Notes under the pieces: generated by a model
What the model was told of the DNA's origin: nothing
The model's database searches: none
The model's input: only the letters and a program-made list of their open reading frames with translations
Position numbers and translations under genes: made by a program
Shown: positions 1-8,067 of the stretch, piece after piece
How positions within the stretch are numbered: the stretch's first letter is position 1
Layout: each line of letters begins with the position of its first letter
IMG/VR virus record: IMGVR_UViG_3300031673_000298
Coordinates: 1 to 32,619 of that record
Origin: a virus
Length of the DNA stretch: 32,619 nucleotides
Direction: 5' to 3' (one strand)

Positions 1-136
1 GTGACGTGAATTGCGGAAGCCGTGCCGTCTTGCGCGCGCGTGATCCCTGTAAAAGATGTAGCTGTGACGCCCGTATATGAAATAACTTCGGCGTCAATTA
101 GAATAAGTCCTTGCGTCGGAAAACCAGCCGTTGCAA
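1..136. repeat. Terminal direct repeat, left copy (circular overlap)
   Basis: Bases 1-136 are repeated at 32484-32619 with a single difference (G at 127, A at 32610). A coding sequence reads in frame through the join, so this is the overlap of a circular assembly. The unique circle is 32,483 bp. A genuine short terminal redundancy is possible but less likely, because the repeat lies inside a tail gene rather than beside the terminase genes. Confidence 0.95.
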
Positions 137-287
137 CAACGTCAATGATTGTCGGCTGTCCGTTGTTTCCATTTGCGTCGGCGGCAAGCGCGCCGTTTAA
201 TTGCGTTTCCTTGCTATTTACTGCCGTTAATAAAGTTAAAATTGTATCAAGACTTACAGGAAAATCGGGCGTTAATTTAAGTGGCAT
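1..287 (-). CDS. Tail adhesin / receptor-binding protein, 5' part (gene split by window ends)
   Basis: The ATG at 287 follows a strong AAAAAGGGGGAT ribosome binding site. The frame is open to base 1 (95 full codons) and continues without a stop at 32483 down to 31685, giving 361 residues in the circle. This N-terminal part (MPLKLTPDFPVSL...) contains a segment of the type GLILIDAEVISYTG...TGITRAQDGT, a small beta-structured motif common in tail and baseplate proteins that bind to the tail tip. It sits between Dit and the Gp37-like baseplate protein, where siphoviruses carry tail-tip and adhesin genes. The single difference between the repeat copies changes Ala to Val in this part. Confidence 0.85.
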   Translation of the reverse strand, partial: MPLKLTPDFPVSLDTILTLLTAVNSKETQLNGALAADANGNNGQPTIIDVVATAGFPTQGLILIDAEVISYTGVTATSFTGITRAQDGTASAIHV

Positions 288-303
288 TTTTTTATCCCCC
301 TTT

Positions 304-1047
304 TTATAATTCTAAATCATAATAATCGATTTTTAATGAACAACCCAATCCAGTATATACGATTGTATTTACTCCGGGCAAAAGCCGCAACCACGATCCA
401 GAATAATATTGAATACTATTTATTCCGTTTATTCTTACGGTCCCGGCCTTGTTATCTACGGTCAAGACTTTCAATGCAACAAAACCGGGATCAGTATATT
501 TGAAATATTTTCCGACGTCCGTTGCATTTTCAACATTCAAATCAAAATTATCGACAGCATTTGTGATTACAAAAACGGGCAGGACATCGAACAGCGACGA
601 ATTTGTTATATTGAAAACGTAAGGACTTACTGCTATTACTTTTGTTGTCGTGACCACTGCGTCGGTATAAAAAAACGGATCGGGACAAATACAATTGAAT
701 TTTAGTTTTGAAAGCCTAAAAAATCCGCCTTCATAAAAGGTATTATTGACGTCCGAAATACTTTTGACGTTTATATGTTTGCCGGCCGTGATCGACAATT
801 TTAAATTTGTCTTATAAAGCCAAGAATTTATTGTCGCCATTGTGGCCGCGTAAGTCGCATTGTCGCTGATTATTCCTTCAATAGAAAGGACGCGCGTATC
901 CAATTTTTTGTCGCCAATTTCGTCGCCACCGTCCCTGAATGCGATCGGGACTTGCCGGATTTTCTTTTTCCAATTGAAACCGGTTACCTTAAACGTGGCA
1001 GGGAAAGTATAAACATTTAATAATTCGTCTGTTAAAGTTAAGCTCAT
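304..1047 (-). CDS. Distal tail protein (Dit-like)
   Basis: This 247-residue protein follows the tape-measure gene directly, with its ATG overlapping that gene's stop (TAATG). The position and length are those of siphovirus distal tail proteins (Siphovirus_tail family), which form the hexameric hub between tail tube and baseplate. Residues about 1-130 have the Dit N-terminal pattern: an early beta strand, then a segment reading RVLSIEGIISDNATYAATM, then a long stretch leading to FNCICPDPFFY near residues 115-125. The remaining 120 residues look like the C-terminal galectin-like beta-sandwich. The assignment rests on order and pattern, since no catalytic residues exist to test. Confidence 0.82.
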   Translation of the reverse strand: MSLTLTDELLNVYTFPATFKVTGFNWKKKIRQVPIAFRDGGDEIGDKKLDTRVLSIEGIISDNATYAATMATINSWLYKTNLKLSITAGKHINVKSISDVNNTFYEGGFFRLSKLKFNCICPDPFFYTDAVVTTTKVIAVSPYVFNITNSSLFDVLPVFVITNAVDNFDLNVENATDVGKYFKYTDPGFVALKVLTVDNKAGTVRINGINSIQYYSGSWLRLLPGVNTIVYTGLGCSLKIDYYDLEL

Positions 1048-2981
1048 TACATTGATCCCCTTGATCCTTCTTTGATTTTTTCAGCCAGCCTGTCGCCTAT
1101 TGCGTCGACATCGACATCGCTGGCGATATCGCCATAAAAATAATTATTTAAAACTATTCCGCCGATCCCGGCCGCCGCCAATGTTGCTGGCGTGCCTATG
1201 GCTTCGCCTGCGTGCGCGACGACAAGCGCCGGTGCGCCTGCGCCGTTGCTTGCAAACGAAGGCAAAGGTAATTTCGATCCGCCCGGTCCCACTATTCCGC
1301 CGCCTGCAAAGCCTGCGACGCTGTGAATAATGGCCTTTGCTGCCGTTGCTGCCGCCGCAATCAACGGGATCAATAGCAAGGTCATCCCGAACGAAAGGGG
1401 GCCCGCAGCGGCCGCCTTGCCGCTTTCCAGCGCGGCTGTGACGCCTATTTCTTTGACTGCATAATCGACAGCCATATCCAACATTTGACTTAAAGACCCC
1501 TTGAATGCGTCTTCAAGCGCGGCCATAGAATTCTTTTTATCTTTTAAAACCAGATCCGACTGCGTTTTTGAAACCGATGTTATCGTTGAATACATTTGAG
1601 TATATAATCCGGTAATTCCACTTAATCTTTTCGCTTCTTCGCTATTTACTTTTTTTCCTGCTGTTAAAAGCCAATTGTTATATTCTGTTTGTGTTATTTC
1701 ATTGTTTGCAAGCAATTCCTTCATTGCTGTTTGTCGGGTATTAAATTCGCCCAATTGTATTTCAGTATATCCGCGCGCAATGTCAATTGATTCCATAATA
1801 TATTCTGTATTTTTTACCGTATTATCTGCTTGTTCTTTTGTCGAATCGGCAATTGAATCTGTCAATGACTTATAAGCCGCAGAAGCACTTTGAACGCCTT
1901 GTGACATTTCTGTTACACCGTCTATTATTCCAGTAAAAAATCCAAGCCTTTTTTGTGCAGCTTTATTTTCTTCCTGAATTTGTTCTATCGTCGCCATTTT
2001 CATATCTTCAAGGCTTTTTACCCATTCTTTCGCTGGCGCATAAAATAAAGCCATTCCTTTTACAATAACTTGAATTCCTGTCAACATTCCGCCCATTATA
2101 TAAGAAAATACATTCCCGACATCAGTCCAAGTTTGCGATAAAAACGCAATGGCTTTGACAAGCCAGCCGACAGCATTTATTACGAAAACAATTCCTTCTT
2201 TGACTAAAATTCCCAATTCTTCCCTGTGGGTTATAACCCATTTTGAAGATTCAATTATTGATTTTTTCAAAAGATCGAATATGCTTCCCAGTCCTTCGCT
2301 ATTAATAATAACAAGACCAATTTCCTCATAAAGATCCCCGAACATATTTTTTAATTGTGTGATTTGTCCACTAAAAGATTTTGCTGCGGCTTGTGCTTGT
2401 CCGCCATAAAGTCGAGTTATACCGTCAACGACTTCTTTTGCGCGCGTTGTTCTTTCCGTGCCGGCAGTTACTTCAATCCCATACCGGGCCAATGCGTTCG
2501 TTGTTGATCCCACCGATTTTGCGACAAGATCGCCGGCGGCTCTCAAATTCATTCCCGTTGCTGTTGAAAGATCCAGCGTTGCCCTTGTTACATCTCTTAA
2601 TGCTTGTCCCTGCAATCCAAAAGCAATTAAAGATTTCTGAACTGTCAGGATTTCTTCATCGCCGAATGTTGTTATTTGCTGAAGGCTGGCTGCATATTCA
2701 AGATTTGCTTTAAATGCTTCTTTTGTGAAAGTATTCGCTGTTTGCATTGATTGTGCCAATGCGATTTCGTTTTTCTGCTGGATTGAAGCCGCGTCAACGG
2801 CCTTTAACATTTCACCAGTTAATGCTTTCATGCTTTTTACTAAAACATCGACGGCCATTGTTGCCATTTGCGCCATGATATTCCCAAGCGCAACCGTTCC
2901 AGCGCTAACGCCGCCTAAAGCTTTTTGTGCACCCTTGCCGTCGCCGTCGATTTCTATTGTGATTTTTTGTTTAGCTGCCAT
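1047..2981 (-). CDS. Tail tape measure protein
   Basis: This is a 644-residue, mostly helical, Ala-, Lys- and Glu-rich protein. Hydrophobic stretches lie near residues 255-275 and 530-560, followed by a Gly/Ala-rich tail containing GFAGGGIVGPGG and HAGEAIGTP, which are typical tape-measure endings. Tape measures set tail length at roughly 0.15 nm per residue, predicting a tail near 95-100 nm. The gene comes after the tail assembly chaperones, and its first 11 bases overlap the end of the frameshifted chaperone reading frame, as in lambda-type tail modules. No lytic transglycosylase or peptidase motif was recognised. Confidence 0.93.
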   Translation of the reverse strand: MAAKQKITIEIDGDGKGAQKALGGVSAGTVALGNIMAQMATMAVDVLVKSMKALTGEMLKAVDAASIQQKNEIALAQSMQTANTFTKEAFKANLEYAASLQQITTFGDEEILTVQKSLIAFGLQGQALRDVTRATLDLSTATGMNLRAAGDLVAKSVGSTTNALARYGIEVTAGTERTTRAKEVVDGITRLYGGQAQAAAKSFSGQITQLKNMFGDLYEEIGLVIINSEGLGSIFDLLKKSIIESSKWVITHREELGILVKEGIVFVINAVGWLVKAIAFLSQTWTDVGNVFSYIMGGMLTGIQVIVKGMALFYAPAKEWVKSLEDMKMATIEQIQEENKAAQKRLGFFTGIIDGVTEMSQGVQSASAAYKSLTDSIADSTKEQADNTVKNTEYIMESIDIARGYTEIQLGEFNTRQTAMKELLANNEITQTEYNNWLLTAGKKVNSEEAKRLSGITGLYTQMYSTITSVSKTQSDLVLKDKKNSMAALEDAFKGSLSQMLDMAVDYAVKEIGVTAALESGKAAAAGPLSFGMTLLLIPLIAAAATAAKAIIHSVAGFAGGGIVGPGGSKLPLPSFASNGAGAPALVVAHAGEAIGTPATLAAAGIGGIVLNNYFYGDIASDVDVDAIGDRLAEKIKEGSRGSM

Positions 2982-3542
2982 TTCGACTTTTCCTTCTCCA
3001 TGTTTCAGCGTTCTTGCGCCATTCAGCCATTTCGTCGGCGTCTTTTAATCCGTCCGCAATCCGCTGAATCTGTTCTTGATACATTATAAAAGTTTGAAAA
3101 GGCATATCCAAAATTTCGGCATGACTGAAATTGAATTTTAAAATCAGTGCCGAAAAAATATCAGCCAGCCGAATATTTATTACTTCGACTGGCTCTTTTC
3201 GTTTTTTCCTTCTTCACCTTCTTCATCTTCTTCAACTTCTTTAAATTTTTTATTATATAAAAACGAAAGAAGTCGTGGCAATTGCCTGTTGCCGATTTCA
3301 ATTAAAATTTCTTTAGTTATTGGCGTTTTAAAATATCCCTTTATGCTTTCAAACAAGGCGTCCATTGATTCGTCGCTTTCCGGCTTTTCCTCCCATACCT
3401 TTACATTTTTCATCAGCGCAAGCGTCATTTTTACTGTTGCGTCACCGCGAACGATATATTTCTTTTTTCCGATGACGACTTCCTTGTCAGGCGGAATGAA
3501 CGCATCCAAATCCAATATTTTACTTTCTTTCTCTTCGGCCAT
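2971..3542 (-). CDS. Tail assembly chaperone, -1 frameshift fusion (gpGT-like)
   Basis: Translation starts at 3542 in the gpG-like frame, slips -1 on the heptamer at 3207-3201 (A AAA AAC) after 114 codons, and continues for 76 codons to a TAA at 2973-2971, giving about 190 residues. After the slip the product reads RKEPVEVINIRLADIFSALI and then AEILDMPFQTFIMYQEQIQR, the short helical T domain that binds the tape measure in lambda-type systems. The extension has no start codon of its own with a ribosome binding site and ends 11 bases inside the tape-measure gene. The frame change, slippery site and hairpin are read directly; function follows from the conserved arrangement. Confidence 0.88.
3163..3207 (-). 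promoter_or_regulatory. Programmed -1 ribosomal frameshift signal
   Basis: The minus strand carries the slippery heptamer A AAA AAC (3207-3201) in the correct phase, a 6-base spacer (3200-3195), then an 11-bp stem: AGCCAGTCGAA (3194-3184) pairs with TTCGGCTGGCT (3173-3163) with one G-U pair and a 10-base loop. The zero-frame stop lies inside the loop. Heptamer, spacing and stem match well-studied bacterial and phage frameshift sites. Confidence 0.9.
3180..3542 (-). CDS. Tail assembly chaperone, unshifted product (gpG-like)
   Basis: This 120-residue acidic protein starts at an ATG preceded by AAAAAGGGGGATAAAAAA. It ends in a highly charged Glu/Lys tail (EVEEDEEGEEGKNEKSQSK) in which the frameshift site is encoded. 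It lies between the major tail protein and the tape measure, the position of lambda gpG. In that family the unshifted protein coats the tape measure during tail tube polymerisation and is absent from the finished virion. The stop is at 3182-3180; most ribosomes should end here and a minority make the longer product. Confidence 0.88.
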   Translation of the reverse strand: MAEEKESKILDLDAFIPPDKEVVIGKKKYIVRGDATVKMTLALMKNVKVWEEKPESDESMDALFESIKGYFKTPITKEILIEIGNRQLPRLLSFLYNKKFKEVEEDEEGEEGKNEKSQSK

Positions 3543-3562
3543 TTTTTTATCCCCCTTTTTGA

Positions 3563-4561
3563 TTATGTATCATAATCAGTATCATAAGAATTCTTGACTA
3601 CGATATCAGTTAAATTATCAGCGCCGACTTTCACGGCATATCCGACGCATTCCTGAAATATCGGTGCAGCTGCGCCGTCAAGATTAACTGGCGCGGGATT
3701 CCTTTTAAGGTGCTTGATGTTTATGTCAAGCGATCTTTTCAGATCCAATAATCCGTATTCGAAAGAAGCCTGAAACGATCCGTCCGCGATTGTGTCAGTA
3801 ATCGTAAGGCCACCAGCAGCGCCATAATAAACTTTTACATAATCCGCTGATGTTAAAAATTTCAGCGTATAGTTTACGTCGATTGTGAAAAGCTTTTCAA
3901 TCATTTCCTTCGGCGTCATTCCGGGACCAAACCAAACATCAAAGTTATTGCTCATTTTAATGCTGAATTTTGAAATTTCGACCGTCACGCCGATATCCGT
4001 CGTAAAAATTGGCGTGTCAAAATACATAAGTGGATCATTGTCTTCATAGGTTGGCGTGTCTGCTGCCGCTTGCTTAACGCCCTTTGTCCCGATAATCGAA
4101 GCCGTGCATTTTAACGGCTGGCTACTTTCGCCTTCGATCGTCAAAGATTCGACAACGCAATCTTGAAACCGTTCAATAAGCGTTGGCGTCGCAGCGTCAA
4201 CACCGCGCGCGATCGTAAAAAAATGCGGAATTACTGGCACGCCAAAAACGTGATTTGACGGCGTAACCCCGACGGCCTTCGCAGTGAAAGTATCGCCGCC
4301 CATAAACATTCCGATTAAAAATCCTAATACGTCCGGGCGCGCGTAAAACGAAACATCTCCCGTGACTTTGTGCGTCGATTTGTAAGATTCGATCATATAA
4401 CGGCCTGATCCGCCTTCGACGCCTTTTATATCTTCTTGTTCGTTGACTAAACTTTCACTTAAATATTTAATGTAAAGTCCAGCAACGGGCGCTACGGGTC
4501 CGTCAATAGCAGCCTGTTTTGCAAGTCCAATATATCCGTCTGTTGTTAATTTCGGTGGCAT
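3563..4561 (-). CDS. Major tail (tube) protein
   Basis: This 332-residue protein immediately precedes the tail chaperone pair, where the tube subunit is encoded in siphoviruses. Its sequence is beta-rich with recurring segments such as HKVTGDVSFYARPDVLGFLIG, VESLTIEGESSQPLKCTASI and FSIKMSNNFD, the alternating pattern of tail tube and phage_tail_2-type proteins. At 332 residues it is longer than a minimal tube protein (about 150-200), so it may be a two-domain tube subunit. A GGAGAGTAA-type ribosome binding site precedes the ATG. No Ig-like decoration domain was recognised. Confidence 0.85.
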   Translation of the reverse strand: MPPKLTTDGYIGLAKQAAIDGPVAPVAGLYIKYLSESLVNEQEDIKGVEGGSGRYMIESYKSTHKVTGDVSFYARPDVLGFLIGMFMGGDTFTAKAVGVTPSNHVFGVPVIPHFFTIARGVDAATPTLIERFQDCVVESLTIEGESSQPLKCTASIIGTKGVKQAAADTPTYEDNDPLMYFDTPIFTTDIGVTVEISKFSIKMSNNFDVWFGPGMTPKEMIEKLFTIDVNYTLKFLTSADYVKVYYGAAGGLTITDTIADGSFQASFEYGLLDLKRSLDINIKHLKRNPAPVNLDGAAAPIFQECVGYAVKVGADNLTDIVVKNSYDTDYDT

Positions 4562-4590
4562 AATTTACTCTCCTTTATTACAGAATTTTT

Positions 4591-4812
4591 TTATTCTTTA
4601 TAAACTGGTTTAAATCCGCTGTTCGGTGTGGCCCGTTCTTCTTTCAGCGGATATATTTTTCCTTTTTTCAGCTTTCCGAATTCTGGCGTCATGCTATCGC
4701 CGCCAGTCCATTCAGCGCCAATATATTTCCCAGATGTTTCGGAATTAATTTCTTTTGGTTTTATATGCGATATATCATAACCGACAGTTTTCCCCCCTTT
4801 TTTATCTTTCAT
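4591..4812 (-). CDS. Small structural-region protein of unknown function
   Basis: A 73-residue basic protein lies between the tail-terminator fusion and the major tail protein. It has a good ribosome binding site (AAAAGGGGGGA before the ATG). No transmembrane segment, cysteine motif or recognisable family was seen. Lys/Gly-rich ends flank a more ordered middle (GKYIGAEWTGG). Its place in the neck/tail block suggests a minor virion or assembly protein, but nothing in the sequence shows which. Confidence 0.75.
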   Translation of the reverse strand: MKDKKGGKTVGYDISHIKPKEINSETSGKYIGAEWTGGDSMTPEFGKLKKGKIYPLKEERATPNSGFKPVYKE

Positions 4813-4824
4813 AAGTCCCCCCTT

Positions 4825-6279
4825 TTAATCTTCTTCTTTTGTGGCTTCAATATCAAATTCGACAATAATTACTGGATTGTTTTTATCCAATACAGCACCA
4901 ACACTGGCCGATGGCGATATCGCAAATAAAACAGCACCATTTAATTTAAGATGTTGCTTGAATTTATACAGTATTAATTGCGTAAATGCTTTTAAATCGT
5001 CCTGCGCTTTTTCGTCATCATGTAATCGGACAATAAGTCGCATGATCCATTTATAAATTACAGTAAAGCTGACGGCTTCTGTTTGTGATTGAGTAAAGCC
5101 ATTAAAGAATAAAGTTACGGCCGGCAATTGCGGTATTATTCTCGGCTCATAATCAATGACGGTTTTTAAATCCGTTATCGTTGATAAAATGTTTATAATT
5201 TCAGTTTCGATTGCCGCTATATTGTAACTTATAGAATATTCGTGAATCCCGATATCACATGCGGTCGATCGTTCCATTCCCCAGTAATCAATACCAAAAA
5301 TAGCTATCAAACTTATTCCTTTTTTAATGCATGGCGAAGCCGGTGTAAGCCTGTAATCGATTGCCGCTGTTCCGCCGGGATTAACAAACAAAGGATTTGC
5401 GCTGATCGAATTTGCGTCCTGTCCGCTTGCGGTTTGCCAATTCAAAAGCGTTAATCTTGCGACAGTCCAATATCCGGCCTTTCCGGTCCCAGTCGGATAC
5501 AAATCATTATAATCCGAAACAAACCCGGCTTGACTATTATCTGATATATACAAACAATTTCCGGTAGCACTCCAAATCGCATTATTTTTACAAATCCCGT
5601 TAGTCGAATTCGAATTGAAAGTTATTCCTATTGCGCTGAAATAAGAAGTATTATTGTATGTGCCACACCCCGTGCTTTCATTGATATATATTCCTGACGA
5701 AGTATTAAGCGGACAGTTATTATTATAAATTATTGTATTTGCGCTTTGATCTACCGCTATCCCATAAAGATTCGAATAGCAATTATTGTTATATATTTTT
5801 CCTGTCGCACTTAACTTAAAATTTATTCCGGTATTTGTATTCGAATAGCAATTATTTTCGTAAGCTTCGCCGGATGTGCTTGACAAAAACCATATTCCAG
5901 CGCTGCCGATTCCATAACATTTATTTTTTTGCGTAACACAATTTGTGCTTAATTCTATTTTTATTCCTGCCGTAGTGTATTTTGTAACCGAAAATCCCTT
6001 TATCGTTACATAATTAATCTGAAAAACATAAAATCCAAGTGCAGCGACATTGTTGCCGTCTAATATTGGATAATATCCGGTAGCAGCTTCAATCACTAAT
6101 CTATATGTTGCCGTTGGATTAAGTAAGGTATTCGGGACCGGCGTTTCGTTATATGTTCCGCCGTAAACTCTTATTGTTTGTGTTTCAATAAAAGCATTCG
6201 CGCCTTCTATTGCGAATAAATTATCAAGCGCTGCTTGAATTGTTGCGTATGGTTTTCCCGTTCCGACTTCTCGTATCAT
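4825..6279 (-). CDS. Right-handed beta-helix domain fused to a tail-terminator-like domain
   Basis: This 484-residue protein has two clear parts. Residues about 5-345 open with VGTGKPYATIQAALDNL and contain coils of 22-23 residues (ENNCYSN at 141, NNNCYSN at 164, NNNCP at 186), ending in ACDIGIHEYS: a parallel beta-helix of the NosD/pectin-lyase type, common in tailspikes. Residues 351-484 (IAAIETEIINILSTITDL...LPAVTLFFNGF...WIMRLIVRLHDDEKAQDDL) have the size and pattern of a stand-alone tail terminator, which caps the tail tube at the neck. No other terminator candidate occurs between the gp10-like gene and the major tail gene, so this domain probably fills that role. No in-frame ATG near the junction would allow separate production. 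The helix could be a collar or neck spike. Confidence 0.75.
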   Translation of the reverse strand: MIREVGTGKPYATIQAALDNLFAIEGANAFIETQTIRVYGGTYNETPVPNTLLNPTATYRLVIEAATGYYPILDGNNVAALGFYVFQINYVTIKGFSVTKYTTAGIKIELSTNCVTQKNKCYGIGSAGIWFLSSTSGEAYENNCYSNTNTGINFKLSATGKIYNNNCYSNLYGIAVDQSANTIIYNNNCPLNTSSGIYINESTGCGTYNNTSYFSAIGITFNSNSTNGICKNNAIWSATGNCLYISDNSQAGFVSDYNDLYPTGTGKAGYWTVARLTLLNWQTASGQDANSISANPLFVNPGGTAAIDYRLTPASPCIKKGISLIAIFGIDYWGMERSTACDIGIHEYSISYNIAAIETEIINILSTITDLKTVIDYEPRIIPQLPAVTLFFNGFTQSQTEAVSFTVIYKWIMRLIVRLHDDEKAQDDLKAFTQLILYKFKQHLKLNGAVLFAISPSASVGAVLDKNNPVIIVEFDIEATKEED

Positions 6280-6288
6280 TTTTTATCC

Positions 6289-6522
6289 TTATCTTTGATA
6301 TTCTGCTGGCGTAACAATAATCGCTGTTTCGCCTGCATTTACACAATATTTATTTGTATTTTGCCAGTCCAATATTTGAACATCAGTCATTGCGATTGTT
6401 AATACGCCAAAATTTATTACATTTAATTCTTCTGACCCCCACACAAAACCCACATCTTTTATCGCGCTTATTTTTCGATAACCAAATAGTCCAGTATCTT
6501 TTATATATAAAATTTCTTTCAT
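6289..6522 (-). CDS. Small neck-region protein of unknown function
   Basis: A 77-residue protein whose ATG overlaps the preceding stop (ATGA at 6522-6519), with AAAGGAAG upstream, implying translational coupling to the gp10-like gene. The sequence is beta-rich (GYRKISAIKDVGFVWGSEELNVINFG) and without cysteine clusters or membrane segments. It lies in the connector/neck block, so a minor virion or assembly role is plausible. No family recognised. Confidence 0.75.
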   Translation of the reverse strand: MKEILYIKDTGLFGYRKISAIKDVGFVWGSEELNVINFGVLTIAMTDVQILDWQNTNKYCVNAGETAIIVTPAEYQR

Positions 6523-7052
6523 TTAAAACCTGCTTCCTTTGAAATTAGATTCACTACATTATCTAAAATCTTTTGTATTCTTGCAAGTGACGATTCAACT
6601 CCACGCGCTATATATTTTTTCGGCTTGATCGTAACTTCTTGCATGAAAATAAAATCTTTAAGATAAACAAGGCTGCTGCCGCCGCGCTGTGGTCCTACCC
6701 TGCGCCCACGCGCGCTCGTAGGCACGAATAAAGCCTTCGCAGTTCTGGGCCTGATAGTGCCGCCTTCTTCTTGAATAGGCCCGTAATCCTTCATGTTGCC
6801 GCCGATGACGGCTTTTAAATTACCCATAACATAATTAATTGATCTGTTCAAGCCGCCCGTAAAATAGGCTTGTGGTTTCGTTTTGTGACCCATTCCCCAG
6901 CCCGGAACGATATTCCTTTTTATTTCGCCCTGAACCAGTATTGCTGATTTTTCAATTCCGCCTTGAAATATTTTATTTACCGTTGTCTTCGGATCTTTAA
7001 TTGCCGCTTGAAGCTTCGGCGGTATTTTTAATCTGATCGCAGTTATCGGCAT
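6519..7052 (-). CDS. Tail completion / neck protein (HK97 gp10-like)
   Basis: A 177-residue basic protein with the features of HK97 gp10-type proteins: an N-terminal helix region with GIEKSAILVQGEIKRNIVP, a central section reading YFTGGLNRSINYVMG and YGPIQEEGGTIRPRTAKALFVPT, and a C-terminal helix after KPKKYIARGVESSLARI. The 'tGgLrrSI' and 'yg.iqE.Ggt' elements are characteristic of the family. Such proteins join head and tail at the neck. The gene lies between the gp6-like connector and the terminator fusion, as expected. Confidence 0.82.
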   Translation of the reverse strand: MPITAIRLKIPPKLQAAIKDPKTTVNKIFQGGIEKSAILVQGEIKRNIVPGWGMGHKTKPQAYFTGGLNRSINYVMGNLKAVIGGNMKDYGPIQEEGGTIRPRTAKALFVPTSARGRRVGPQRGGSSLVYLKDFIFMQEVTIKPKKYIARGVESSLARIQKILDNVVNLISKEAGFK

Positions 7053-7628
7053 TTAAAACCTCGCATGGTAATATGGGGATAGCATTCCCAACACAACCGG
7101 TGACAGTAATTCTGCCGGCGATTTTATAAGCATTCCTTCTTCGAATGTCGCCGAAAAATCAGCGGCGTCGCGCTTATAATAAAATTCGCATTGCTTCATT
7201 GCTGCCAATTTTAAATCGTCAGGTAGTGCGGCAATGTTTGCGCCATATCCAGCCGTGTATATTATTTGAATATTTTGCCAGCCTTCCGGAAATCCGCCAG
7301 TTTTACCCTTGATCATTCCGGCTGGTCCATCGAAAATAAAATCAGTTATTGTTTGAATGACTGGCGTCGCCGTATCAAAATAGAATTTTATTTCGGTAAG
7401 CGCAGTTATAGGACAATATTCGACAATTTGGATTTGTGTTCCCGATCCGTCAACGACTTCGGTTATTGCAAGATTAATGAATTTCGATCCGCAATATTTT
7501 TCGAAAAGACTTGAAACTCCATTTATAATATTTTGAATGATATCGTCGTCAGCCGTGCTTTCATATTTAATATATCCTTTAGCATCAACCAATTCAACGA
7601 TAGCATTTGTTGCTGCGACTACTGGCAT
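7053..7628 (-). CDS. Head-tail connector protein (HK97 gp6-like)
   Basis: This 191-residue protein resembles phage gp6-like connector proteins: an early helical segment (DDDIIQNIINGVSSLFEKYCG), a beta section with a valine- and tyrosine-rich middle (IQIVEYCPITALTEIKFYF), the typical IQIIYTAGYG, then PDDLKLAAMKQCEFYYKRD near residues 140-160. These proteins form the ring under the portal. AAAAGGGGGTAACC precedes the ATG, and the stop is adjacent to the start of the next gene. The C-terminal tail (SPVVLGMLSPYYHARF) is also usual for the family. Confidence 0.87.
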   Translation of the reverse strand: MPVVAATNAIVELVDAKGYIKYESTADDDIIQNIINGVSSLFEKYCGSKFINLAITEVVDGSGTQIQIVEYCPITALTEIKFYFDTATPVIQTITDFIFDGPAGMIKGKTGGFPEGWQNIQIIYTAGYGANIAALPDDLKLAAMKQCEFYYKRDAADFSATFEEGMLIKSPAELLSPVVLGMLSPYYHARF

Positions 7629-7641
7629 AGGTTACCCCCTT

Positions 7642-8067
7642 TTATTTTTTCTTGTTTTTCAAAAGGTTTGCACCCTTGCCTGTAATGTCCTTTTTCTTTG
7701 TGTTGTCGCCGGTTTCCATTTTGTTTTCCGGGACGTCCGCAACTTTTTCTTCTGCTTTTTTGTCTTCGCCTTCTTTAACTTCTTCAATATATCCTGCGTT
7801 GATCAAATTCTTTGCGCGTATTTCATCAATCGGAACAATAAGGACCTGTCCCTTCATGTGGACCGCGCCTTTTTCGACAAGTTTATCTATTAAAGATCTA
7901 TATTTTTTTTCGGTATCCATTTTATTTACTCCTTCGACGTCGGCTATTCTTTCAAAGCCTTCGTCAATTGTTTGCCATTTGAATTTATTAGACAAAGGCC
8001 CAGCGTTACCAGCCGGACCTTCGCCTTTTTTCGCTAAACCGAATGTATTTTTGCTATTTAAAACCAT
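7642..8067 (-). CDS. Head-region protein of unknown function
   Basis: The start is placed at the ATG at 8067, which overlaps the preceding stop (TAATG), giving 141 residues. A longer open frame to 8241 only shadows the upstream gene. The first half carries a compact segment (TFGLAKKGEGPAGNAGPLSNKFKWQ); the middle has helix-rich sequence (KYRSLIDKLVEKGAVHMKG and IRAKNLINAGYIEEVKEG); the last 45 residues are a charged Lys/Glu tail. The NAGYIEEV element resembles short domains seen in head proteins between capsid and connector genes, but no family is assigned. Confidence 0.72.
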   Translation of the reverse strand: MVLNSKNTFGLAKKGEGPAGNAGPLSNKFKWQTIDEGFERIADVEGVNKMDTEKKYRSLIDKLVEKGAVHMKGQVLIVPIDEIRAKNLINAGYIEEVKEGEDKKAEEKVADVPENKMETGDNTKKKDITGKGANLLKNKKK

